NCBI GenBank assembly: GCA_963580455.1
Contig: OY756963.1
Coordinates: 13,535,555 to 13,599,554 of the forward strand
Origin: Euonymus europaeus
Lineage: Eukaryota; Streptophyta; Magnoliopsida; Celastrales; Celastraceae
Reading direction: 5' to 3'
Length of the DNA: 64,000 bases
Below, one piece after another: positions 11,573-22,580 of this stretch. Within the stretch, counting starts at the first letter, position 1; the number at the start of each line of letters is the position of its first letter. Made by a program: the position numbers and the translations under genes. Under the pieces are notes generated by a model, which did no database searches, was not told the DNA's origin, and was given only the letters and a program-made list of their open reading frames with translations.

Positions 11573-14385
11573 CATAGAAGAACTATAAAAAGTGTAAACC
11601 GAGCAACTTTTATTGTCCGGAGTTGCTCAACTCTCTCCATGGAGGAGCTTTTAACGGTTTTGTCCATTTGTCATAGAAAGTTAATGATTTGACATCGAAA
11701 TAATCATGGAAGCTTATACTCGTAAAATTTGATTAAGTAGACCAATAAAAAGTGTGCACCGAGCAACTTAGATGGTCCAAAGTTGCTCAACTCTCTCCAT
11801 GGAGAAACGTTTAACGATTTTGTCCGTTTGCCATAGAAAGTTAATGATTTGGCATCGAAATAATCTTGGAAGCTTATAATCGTAAAATTTGACATAGTAG
11901 AACAGTAAAAAGTGTACACCGAGCAACTTAGATGGCCCGAAGTTGCTCAACTCTCTCCATGGAGGAGCTTTTAACGATTTTGTCCATTTTTCATAGAAAG
12001 TTAATGATTTGGCATCGAAATAATTTTGGAACTTATGCTCGTAAAATTTGACTTAGTAGAACAATAAAAAGTGTACACCGAGCATTTTTTACTGTCTGAA
12101 GTTGCTCAACTCTCTCAATGGAGGAGCTTTTAAAGGTTTTGTCCATTTGTCATAGAAAGTTAATGATTTGACATCAAAATAATCTAGGAAGCTTATACTC
12201 GTAAAATTTGACTTAGTAGAACAATAAAAAGTGTACACCGAGCAACTTTGATGGTACGAAGTTGCTCAACTCTCTCCTTCAGGAGCTTTTAACGATTTTG
12301 TCCGTTTGTCATATAAAGTTAATGATTTGGCATCGAAATAATCTTGGAAGCTTATAATCGTAAAATTTGACATAGTAGAACAGTAAAAATTGTACACCGA
12401 GCAACTTAGATGGCCCGAAGTTTCTTAACTCTCTCCATGGAGGAGCTTTTAACGATTTTGTCTATTTGTCATAGAAAGTTAATGATTTGGCATCGAAATA
12501 ATCTTGGAACTTATATTCGTAAAATTTGACTTAGCAGAACCATAAAAAGTGTACACCGAGCAACTTTGACTGTCTGAAGTTGCTCAACTCTCTCAATGGA
12601 GGAGCTTTTAACGGTTTTGTCCATTTGTCATGGAAAGTTAATGATTTGACATCAAAATAATCTCGGAAGCTTATACTCGTAAAATTTGACTTAGGAGAAC
12701 AATAAAAAGTGTATACAGAGCAACTTTGATGGTTCGAAATTGCTCAACTCTTTATATGGAGCGGCTTTAAACGGTTATGTCCTTTTCTCATAGAAAGTTA
12801 ATGATTTGGCAACGAAATAATCTTGGAAGCTTACACTCGTAAAATATGACTTAGTAGAACAGTAAAAAGTGTACATCGAGCAACTTAGATGGTCCGAAGT
12901 TGCACAACTCTCTATATGGAGGAGCTTTTAACATTTTTGTCCATTTCTCAATAAAAGTTAATGATTTGGCATCGAAATAATCTTCGAAACTTATACTCGT
13001 AAAATTTGACTTAGTAGAACAGTAAAAAGTGTACACCGAGCAACTTAGATGGTCCGAAGTTGCTCAACTCTCTCCATGGAGGAGCTTTTAACGATTTTGT
13101 CCATTTGTCATAAAAAGTTAATGATTTGGCATCGAAATAATCTTGGAACTTATACGCGTAAAATTTGACTTAGTAGAACAATAAAAAGTGTACACCGAGC
13201 AACTTTGACTGTCTGAAGTTGCTCAACTCTCTCAATGGATGAGCTTTTAACGGTTTTGTCCATTTGTCATAGAAAGTTAGCGATTGGCATCAAAATAATC
13301 TTGGAAGCTTATACTCGTAAAATTTAACTTAGTAGAACAATAAAAGGTGTACACCGAGCAACTTTGATGGTTCGAAGTTGCTCAACTCTTTATATGGAGC
13401 AGCTTTAAACGGTTATGTCCTTTTCTCATAGAAAGTTAATGATTTGGCAACGAAATAATCTTGGAAGCTTACACTCGAAAAATTTTACTTAGTAGAACAG
13501 TAAAAAGTGTACACCGAGAAACTTAGATGGTCCGAAGTTGCTCAACTCTCTCCATGGAGGAGCTTTTAACGATTTTGTCCATTTGTCATAGAAAGTTAAT
13601 TATTTGACATCGAAATAATCATGGAAGCTTATACTCGTAAAATTTGACTTAGTAGAACAATAAAAAGTGTACACTGAGCAACTTTGATGTTCAGAAGTTG
13701 CTCAACTCTCTCTATGGAGGAGCTTCTAACGGTTTTGCCCATTTGTCATAAAAAGTTAATGATTTGACATCTAAATAATCTAGGAAGCTTATACTCATAA
13801 AATTTGACATAGAAGAACTATAAAAAGTGTACACCGAGCAACTTTGATGGTCCGGAGTTGCTCAACTGTCTCCATGGAGGAGCTTTTAACGGTTTTGTCC
13901 ATTTGTCATAGAAAGTTAATGATTTGACATCAAAATAATCTTGGAAGCTTATACTCGTAAAATTTGACTTAGTAGAACAATAAAAAGTGTACACCGAGCA
14001 ACTTTGATGGTCCGAAGTTGCTCAACTCTCTCCATGAAGGAGCTTTTAACGATTTTGTCCATTTGTCATAAAAAGTTAATGATTTGGTATCGAAATAATC
14101 TTGGAACTTATACGCGTAAAATTTGACTTAGTAGAACAATAAAAAGTGTACACCGAGCAACTTTGACTGTCTGAAGTTGCTCAACTCTCTCAATGGAGGA
14201 GCTTTTAACGGTTTTGTCCATTTGTCATAGAAAGTTAGTGATTTGACATCAAAATAATCTTGGAAGCTTATACTCATAAAATTTAACTTAGTAGAACAAT
14301 AAAAGATGTACACCGAGCAACTTTGATGGTTCGAAGTTGCTCAACTCTTTATATGGAGCAGCTTTAAACGGTTATGTCCTTTTCT
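11573..14385 (+). repeat. HOR-A copy 1 (2,813 bp)
   Basis: This is the first of three tandem 2,813-bp units. The unit holds 17 full-length monomers plus one truncated chimeric monomer at the joint. Six monomers are specific to HOR-A. Their markers include GATTAAGTAGACC, GAGCATTTTTTACTG, CTCCTTCAGGAGC, GAAGTTTCTTAAC and GCAGAACCAT. These are followed by m12 to m21, m1 and the start of m2, as in HOR-B. By eye only a handful of differences separate this copy from the next. Its private variants include TTTGCCATAG near 11,828. Confidence 0.92.
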
Positions 14386-14410
14386 CATAGAAGAACTATA
14401 AAAAGTGTAA
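14312..14410 (+). repeat. Chimeric truncated monomer (99 bp) at HOR-A joint 1
   Basis: The first half is an m2-type monomer (GGTTCGAAG, TTATGTCCTTTTCTC). At CATAGAA (14,386-14,392) it switches to the tail of a different monomer type (GAACTATAAAAAGTGTAAAC). The switch skips about 61 bp of the monomer, so the joint is out of register. The same tail in its normal context, GACATAGAAGAAC, is at 11,571 and 22,145. Confidence 0.93.
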
Positions 14411-17198
14411 ACCGAGCAACTTTGATTGTCCGAAGTTGCTCAACTCTCTCCATGGAGGAGCTTTTAACGGTTTTGTCCATTTGTCATAGAAAGTTAATGA
14501 TTTGACATCGAAATAATCATGGAAGCTTATACTCGTAAAATTTGATTAAGTAGACCAATAAAAAGTGTGCACCGAGCAACTTAGATGGTCCAAAGTTGCT
14601 CAACTCTCTCCATGGAGAAACGTTTAACGATTTTGTCCGTTTGTCATAGAAAGTTAATGATTTGGCATCGAAATAATCTTGGAAGCTTATAATCGTAAAA
14701 TTTGACATAGTAGAACAGTAAAAAGTGTACACCGAGCAACTTAGATGGCCCGAAGTTGCTCAACTCTCTCCATGGAGGAGCTTTTAACGATTTTGTCCAT
14801 TTTTCATAGAAAGTTAATGATTTGGCATCGAAATAATTTTGGAACTTATGCTCGTAAAATTTGACTTAGTAGAACAATAAAAAGTGTACACCGAGCATTT
14901 TTTACTGTCTGAAGTTGCTCAACTCTCTCAATGGAGGAGCTTTTAAAGGTTTTGTCCATTTGTCATAGAAAGTTAATGATTTGACATCAAAATAATCTAG
15001 GAAGCTTATACTCGTAAAATTTGACTTAGTAGAACAATAAAAAGTGTACACCGAGCAACTTTGATGGTACGAAGTTGCTCAACTCTCTCCTTCAGGAGCT
15101 TTTAACGATTTTGTCCGTTTGTCATATAAAGTTAATGATTTGGCATCGAAATAATCTTGGAAGCTTATAATCGTAAAATTTGACATAGTAGAACAGTAAA
15201 AATTGTACACCGAGCAACTTAGATGGCCTGAAGTTTCTTAACTCTCTCCATGGAGGAGCTTTTAACGATTTTGTCTATTTGTCATAGAAAGTTAATGATT
15301 TGGCATCGAAATAATCTTGGAACTTATATTCGTAAAATTTGACTTAGCAGAACCATAAAAAGTGTACACCGAGCAACTTTGACTGTCTGAAGTTGCTCAA
15401 CTCTCTCAATGGGGGAGCTTTTAACGGTTTTGTCCATTTGTCATGGAAAGTTAATGATTTGACATCAAAATAATCTCGGAAGCTTATACTCGTAAAATTT
15501 GACTTAGGAGAACAATAAAAAGTGTATACAGAGCAACTTTGATGGTTCGAAATTGCTCAACTCTTTATATGGAGCGGCTTTAAACGGTTATGTCCTTTTC
15601 TCATAGAAAGTTAATGATTTGGCAACGAAATAATCTTGGAAGCTTACACTCGTAAAATATGACTTAGTAGAACAGTAAAAAGTGTACATCGAGCAACTTA
15701 GATGGTCCGAAGTTGCACAACTCTCTATATGGAGGAGCTTTTAACATTTTTGTCCATTTCTCAATAAAAGTTAATGATTTGGCATCGAAATAATCTTCGA
15801 AACTTATACTCGTAAAATTTGACTTAGTAGAACAGTAAAAAGTGTACACCGAGCAACTTAGATGGTCCGAAGTTGCTCAACTCTCTCCATGGAGGAGCTT
15901 TTAACGATTTTGTCCATTTGTCATAAAAAGTTAATGATTTGGCATCGAAATAATCTTGGAACTTATACGCGTAAAATTTGACTTAGTAGAACAATAAAAA
16001 GTGTACACCGAGCAACTTTGACTGTCTGAAGTTGCTCAACTCTCTCAATGGATGAGCTTTTAACGGTTTTGTCCATTTGTCATAGAAAGTTAGCGATTGG
16101 CATCAAAATAATCTTGGAAGCTTATACTCGTAAAATTTAACTTAGTAGAACAATAAAAGGTGTACACCGAGCAACTTTGATGGTTCGAAGTTGCTCAACT
16201 CTTTATATGGAGCAGCTTTAAACGGTTATGTCCTTTTCTCATAGAAAGTTAATGATTTGGCAACGAAATAATCTTGGAAGCTTACACTCGAAAAATTTTA
16301 CTTAGTAGAACAGTAAAAAGTGTACACCGAGAAACTTAGATGGTCCGAAGTTGCTCAACTCTCTCCATGGAGGAGCTTTTAACGATTTTGTCCATTTGTC
16401 ATAGAAAGTTAATTATTTGACATCGAAATAATCATGGAAGCTTATACTCGTAAAATTTGACTTAGTAGAACAATAAAAAGTGTACACTGAGCAACTTTGA
16501 TGTTCAGAAGTTGCTCAACTCTCTCTATGGAGGAGCTTCTAACGGTTTTGCCCATTTGTCATAAAAAGTTAATGATTTGACATCTAAATAATCTAGGAAG
16601 CTTATACTCATAAAATTTGACATAGAAGAACTATAAAAAGTGTACACCGAGCAACTTTGATGGTCCAGAGTTGCTCAACTGTCTCCATGGAGGAGCTTTT
16701 AACGGTTTTGTCCATTTGTCATAGAAAGTTAATGATTTGACATCAAAATAATCTTGGAAGCTTATACTCGTAAAATTTGACTTAGTAGAACAATAAAAAG
16801 TGTACACCGAGCAACTTTGATGGTCCGAAGTTGCTCAACTCTCTCCATGAAGGAGCTTTTAACGATTTTGTCCATTTGTCATAAAAAGTTAATGATTTGG
16901 TATCGAAATAATCTTGGAACTTATACGCGTAAAATTTGACTTAGTAGAACAATAAAAAGTGTACACCGAGCAACTTTGACTGTCTGAAGTTGCTCAACTC
17001 TCTCAATGGAGGAGCTTTTAACGGTTTTGTCCATTTGTCATAGAAAGTTAGTGATTTGACATCAAAATAATCTTGGAAGCTTATACTCATAAAATTTAAC
17101 TTAGTAGAACAATAAAAGATGTACACCGAGCAACTTTGATGGTTCGAAGTTGCTCAACTCTTTATATGGAGCAGCTTTAAACGGTTATGTCCTTTTCT
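14386..17198 (+). repeat. HOR-A copy 2 (2,813 bp)
   Basis: This is the second tandem unit, at an offset of exactly 2,813 from copy 1 at every marker checked. It begins inside the chimeric monomer at CATAGAAGAACTATAAAA and ends at the same joint. It shares AAAATATGAC (near 15,655) with copy 1 but not with copy 3. It shares GGCCTGAAGTTTC with copy 3 but not with copy 1. Confidence 0.93.
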
Positions 17199-17223
17199 CA
17201 TAGAAGAACTATAAAAAGTGTAA
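17125..17223 (+). repeat. Chimeric truncated monomer (99 bp) at HOR-A joint 2
   Basis: This is identical in structure to the 14,312-14,410 chimera and exactly 2,813 bp downstream, with the CATAGAA overlap at 17,199-17,205. It was therefore copied with the HOR-A unit and is not a second independent event. Confidence 0.93.
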
Positions 17224-20011
17224 ACCGAGCAACTTTGATTGTCCGAAGTTGCTCAACTCTCTCCATGGAGGAGCTTTTAACGGTTTTGTCCATTTGTCAT
17301 AGAAAGTTAATGATTTGACATCGAAATAATCATGGAAGCTTATACTCGTAAAATTTGATTAAGTAGACCAATAAAAAGTGTGCACCGAGCAACTTAGATG
17401 GTCCAAAGTTGCTCAACTCTCTCCATGGAGAAACGTTTAACGATTTTGTCCGTTTGTCATAGAAAGTTAATGATTTGGCATCGAAATAATCTTGGAAGCT
17501 TATAATCGTAAAATTTGACATAGTAGAACAGTAAAAAGTGTACACCGAGCAACTTAGATGGCCCGAAGTTGCTCAACTCTCTCCATGGAGGAGCTTTTAA
17601 CGATTTTGTCCATTTTTCATAGAAAGTTAATGATTTGGCATCGAAATAATTTTGGAACTTATGCTCGTAAAATTTGACTTAGTAGAACAATAAAAAGTGT
17701 ACACCGAGCATTTTTTACTGTCTGAAGTTGCTCAACTCTCTCAATGGAGGAGCTTTTAAAGGTTTTGTCCATTTGTCATAGAAAGTTAATGATTTGACAT
17801 CAAAATAATCTAGGAAGCTTATACTCGTAAAATTTGACTTAGTAGAACAATAAAAAGTGTACACCGAGCAACTTTGATGGTACGAAGTTGCTCAACTCTC
17901 TCCTTCAGGAGCTTTTAACGATTTTGTCCGTTTGTCATATAAAGTTAATGATTTGGCATCGAAATAATCTTGGAAGCTTATAATCGTAAAATTTGACATA
18001 GTAGAACAGTAAAAATTGTACACCGAGCAACTTAGATGGCCTGAAGTTTCTTAACTCTCTCTATGGAGGAGCTTTTAACGATTTTGTCTATTTGTCATAG
18101 AAAGTTAATGATTTGGCATCGAAATAATCTTGGAACTTATATTCGTAAAATTTGACTTAGCAGAACCATAAAAAGTGTACACCGAGCAACTTTGACTGTC
18201 TGAAGTTGCTCAACTCTCTCAATGGAGGAGCTTTTAACGGTTTTGTCCATTTGTCATGGAAAGTTAATGATTTGACATCAAAATAATCTCGGAAGCTTAT
18301 ACTCGTAAAATTTGACTTAGGAGAACAATAAAAAGTGTATACAGAGCAACTTTGATGGTTCGAAATTGCTCAACTCTTTATATGGAGCGGCTTTAAACGG
18401 TTATGTCCTTTTCTCATAGAAAGTTAATGATTTGGCAACGAAATAATCTTGGAAGCTTACACTCGTAAAATTTGACTTAGTAGAACAGTAAAAAGTGTAC
18501 ATCGAGCAACTTAGATGGTCCGAAGTTGCACAACTCTCTATATGGAGGAGCTTTTAACATTTTTGTCCATTTCTCAATAAAAGTTAATGATTTGGCATCG
18601 AAATAATCTTCGAAACTTATACTCGTAAAATTTGACTTAGTAGAACAGTAAAAAGTGTACACCGAGCAACTTAGATGGTCCGAAGTTGCTCAACTCTCTC
18701 CATGGAGGAGCTTTTAACGATTTTGTCCATTTGTCATAAAAAGTTAATGATTTGGCATCGAAATAATCTTGGAACTTATACGCGTAAAATTTGACTTAGT
18801 AGAACAATAAAAAGTGTACACCGAGCAACTTTGACTGTCTGAAGTTGCTCAACTCTCTCAATGGATGAGCTTTTAACGGTTTTGTCCATTTGTCATAGAA
18901 AGTTAGCGATTGGCATCAAAATAATCTTGGAAGCTTATACTCGTAAAATTTAACTTAGTAGAACAATAAAAGGTGTACACCGAGCAACTTTGATGGTTCG
19001 AAGTTGCTCAACTCTTTATATGGAGCAGCTTTAAACGGTTATGTCCTTTTCTCATAGAAAGTTAATGATTTGGCAACGAAATAATCTTGGAAGCTTACAC
19101 TCGAAAAATTTTACTTAGTAGAACAGTAAAAAGTGTACACCGAGAAACTTAGATGGTCCGAAGTTGCTCAACTCTCTCCATGGAGGAGCTTTTAACGATT
19201 TTGTCCATTTGTCATAGAAAGTTAATTATTTGACATCGAAATAATCATGGAAGCTTATACTCGTAAAATTTGACTTAGTAGAACAATAAAAAGTGTACAC
19301 TGAGCAACTTTGATGTTCAGAAGTTGCTCAACTCTCTCTATGGAGGAGCTTCTAACGGTTTTGCCCATTTGTCATAAAAAGTTAATGATTTGACATCTAA
19401 ATAATCTAGGAAGCTTATACTCATAAAATTTGACATAGAAGAACTATAAAAAGTGTACACCGAGCAACTTTGATGGTCCAGAGTTGCTCAACTGTCTCCA
19501 TGGAGGAGCTTTTAACGGTTTTGTCCATTTGTCATAGAAAGTTAATGATTTGACATCAAAATAATCTTGGAAGCTTATACTCGTAAAATTTGACTTAGTA
19601 GAACAATAAAAAGTGTACACCGAGCAACTTTGATGGTCCGAAGTTGCTCAACTCTCTCCATGAAGGAGCTTTTAACGATTTTGTCCATTTGTCATAAAAA
19701 GTTAATGATTTGGTATCGAAATAATCTTGGAACTTATACGCGTAAAATTTGACTTAGTAGAACAATAAAAAGTGTACACCGAGCAACTTTGACTGTCTGA
19801 AGTTGCTCAACTCTCTCAATGGAGGAGCTTTTAACGGTTTTGTCCATTTGTCATAGAAAGTTAGTGATTTGACATCAAAATAATCTTGGAAGCTTATACT
19901 CATAAAATTTAACTTAGTAGAACAATAAAAGATGTACACCGAGCAACTTTGATGGTTCGAAGTTGCTCAACTCTTTATATGGAGCAGCTTTAAACGGTTA
20001 TGTCCTTTTCT
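17199..20011 (+). repeat. HOR-A copy 3 (2,813 bp)
   Basis: The third unit starts in the second chimeric monomer. At its right end the sequence does not jump back to the unit start. It continues through an intact monomer (CATAGAAAGTTAATG at 20,012) into the 20,012-22,146 segment. A private variant is CTCTATGGAGG near 18,059, where the other copies have CCATGG. Confidence 0.92.
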
Positions 20012-20740
20012 CATAGAAAGTTAATGATTTGGCAACGAAATAATCTTGGAAGCTTACACTCGAAAAATTTTACTTAGTAGAACAGTAAAAAGTGTACACC
20101 GAGAAACTTAGATGGTCCGAAGTTGCTCAACTCTCTCCATGGAGGAGCTTTTAACGATTTTGTCCATTTGTCATAGAAAGTTAATTATTTGACATCGAAA
20201 TAATCATGGAAGCTTATACTCGTAAAATTTGACTTAGTAGAACAAAAAAAAGTGTACACTGAGCAACTTTGATGTTCAGAAGTTGCTCAACTCTCTCTAT
20301 GGAGGAGCTTCTAACGGTTTTGCCCATTTGTCATAAAAAGTTAATGATTTGACATCTAAATAATCTAGGAAGCTTATACTCATAAAATTTGACATAGAAG
20401 AACTATAAAAAGTGTACACCGAGCAACTTTGATGGTCCGGAGTTGCTCAACTCTCTCCATGGAGGAGCTTTTAACGATTTTGTCCATTTGTCATAGAAAG
20501 TTAATGATTTGACATCAAAATAATCTTGGAAGCTTATACTCGTAAAATTTGACTTAGTAGAACAATAAAAAGTGTATACCGAGCAACTTTGATGGTCCGA
20601 AGTTGCTCAACTCTCTATATGGAGGATCTTTTAACGGTTTTGTCCATTTCCCAATAAAAGTTAATGATTTGGCATCGAAATAATATTCGAAACTTATACT
20701 CGTAAAATTTGACTTGGTAGAATAATATCTAGTGTACACC

Positions 20741-20768
20741 GAGCAACATTGGTGGTCCCAAGTTGCTC
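20741..20768. other. 11-bp inverted repeat with one bulged A (m7-type dyad)
   Basis: The left arm is GAGCAAC-A-TTGG and the right arm is CCAAGTTGCTC. If the extra A is bulged, all 11 pairs form around a 5-nt loop, TGGTC. Compared with the m8 dyad next door, the inner CG/CG pairs are replaced by GG/CC, so both arms changed together. The same form is found in every m7-type monomer checked, for example near 29,841, 43,430 and 62,924. Confidence 0.75.
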
Positions 20769-20900
20769 AACTCTCTCCATGGAAGAGCTTTTAAAGGTTT
20801 TGTCCATTGGTCATAGAAAGTTAATGTTTTGGCATAGAAATAATCTTCGAAGCTTATACCCGTAAAATTTGACTTAGTAAAACAATAAAAAGTGTACACC

Positions 20901-20928
20901 GAGCAACTTCGATGGTCCGAAGTTGCTC
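20901..20928. other. Perfect 11-bp inverted repeat (m8-type dyad)
   Basis: The left arm GAGCAACTTCG (20,901-20,911) and right arm CGAAGTTGCTC (20,918-20,928) are perfect reverse complements around a 6-nt loop, ATGGTC. The 9-bp core arms GAGCAACTT and AAGTTGCTC occur at the same place in most monomers of the window. Only m8-type monomers extend them to 11 bp. Short dyads that could form hairpins or cruciforms are reported from centromeric satellites lacking CENP-B boxes; a role here is inference. Confidence 0.85.
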
Positions 20929-21350
20929 AACTCTCTCCATAGAAGAGCTTTTAAACGTTTTGTCCATTTGTCCTCGAAACTTGGGATTTTGGCATCGAAA
21001 TAATCTAGGAAGCATATACTCGTAAAATTTGACATAGAAGAGCTATAAAAAGTGTACACCGAGCAACTTTGATGGTCCGGAGTTGCTCAACTCTCTCCAT
21101 GGAGGAGCTTTTAACGGTTTTGTCCATTCGTCATAAAAAGTTAATGATTTGACATCGAAATAATCTTGGAAGCTTATACTCGTAAAATTTGACTTAGTAG
21201 AACAATAAAAAGTGTACACCGAGCAACTTTGATGGTCCGAAGTTGCTCAACTCTCTATATGAAGGAGCTTTTAACAATTTTGTCCATTTGTCCTAGAAAC
21301 TTGGGATTTTGGCATCGAAATAATCTAGGGCTTATACTCATAAAATTTGA

Positions 21351-22580
21351 CATAGAAGAACTATAAAAAGTGTAAACCGAGCAACTTTGATTGTCCGGAG
21401 TTGCTCAACTCTCTCCATGGAGGAGCTTTTAACGGTTTTGTCCATTTGTCATAGAAAGTTAATGATTTGACATCGAAATAATCATGGAAGCTTATACTCG
21501 TAAAATTTGATTAAGTAGACCAATAAAAAGTGTGCACCGAGCAACTTAGATGGTCCAAAGTTGCTCAACTCTCTCCATGGAGAAACGTTTAACGATTTTG
21601 TCCGTTTGTAATAGAAAGTTAATGATTTGGCATCGAAATAATCTTGGAAGCTTATAATCGTAAAATTTGACATAGTAGAACAGTAAAAAGTGTACACCGA
21701 GCAACTTAGATGGCCCGAAGTTGCTCAACTCTCTCCATGGAGGAGCTTTTAACGATTTTGTCCATTTTTCATAGAAAGTTAATGATTTGGCATCGAAAAA
21801 ATCTTGGAACTTATACTCGTAAAATTTGACTTAGTAAACAATAAAAAGTGTACACCGAGCAACTTTGACTGTCTGAAGTTGCTCAACTCTCTCAATGGAG
21901 GAGCTTTTAACGGTTTGGTCCATTTGTCAAAGAAAGTTAACGATTTGACATCAAAATAATCTTGGAAGCTTATACTCGTAAAATTTGACTTAGTAGAACA
22001 ATAAAAAGTGTACACCGAGCAACTTTGATGGTCCGAAGTTGCTCAACTCTCTATATGAAGGAGCTTTTAACAATTTTGTCCATTTGTCCTAGAAACTTGG
22101 GATTTTGGCATCGAAATAATCTAGGGCTTATACTCATAAAATTTGACATAGAAGAACTATAAAAAGTGTAAACCGAGCAACTTTGATTGTCCGGAGTTGC
22201 TCAACTCTCTCCATGGAGGAGCTTTTAACGGTTTTGTCCATTTGTCATAGAAAGTTAATGATTTGACATCGAAATAATCATGGAAGCTTATACTCGTAAA
22301 ATTTGATTAAGTAGACCAATAAAAAGTGTGCACCGAGCAACTTAGATGGTCCAAAGTTGCTCAACTCTCTCCATGGAGAAACGTTTAACGATTTTGTCCG
22401 TTTGTCATAGAAAGTTAATGATTTGGCATCGAAATAATCTTGGAAGCTTATAATCGTAAAATTTGACATAGTAGAACAGTAAAAAGTGTACACCGAGCAA
22501 CTTAGATGGCCCGAAGTTGCTCAACTCTCTCCATGGAGGAGCTTTTAACGATTTTGTCCATTTTTCATAGAAAGTTAATG
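21351..22580 (+). repeat. Five-monomer duplication, offset 796 bp
   Basis: Positions 21,351-21,780 recur at 22,147-22,576. Both copies carry CATAGAAGAAC, GATTAAGTAGACC and GGTCCAAAG. Between them lies a monomer with AAAAAATCTTGG and the one-base deletion CTTAGTAAACAATAAAA, also found near 11,220-11,270. The offset of 796, not 799-800, reflects shortened monomers inside the unit. Confidence 0.75.

Larger units (their letters stand above)
20012..22146 (+). repeat. 2,135-bp segment present once between HOR-A copies 3 and 4
   Basis: Copies 3 and 4 of HOR-A are 4,948 bp apart, which is 2,813 plus exactly 2,135. This segment carries the rest of m2, m3 to m5, and m6-m7-m8-m9 types (from about 20,570: TAATATCTAGTG, GGTCCCAAG, CTTCGATGGTCCGAAG). 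It then carries units with TATGAAGGAGC and the short CTAGGGCTTA monomer. It ends at the CATAGAAGAAC that starts copy 4. It may represent the longer parent arrangement from which the 2,813-bp unit was cut. Confidence 0.85.
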
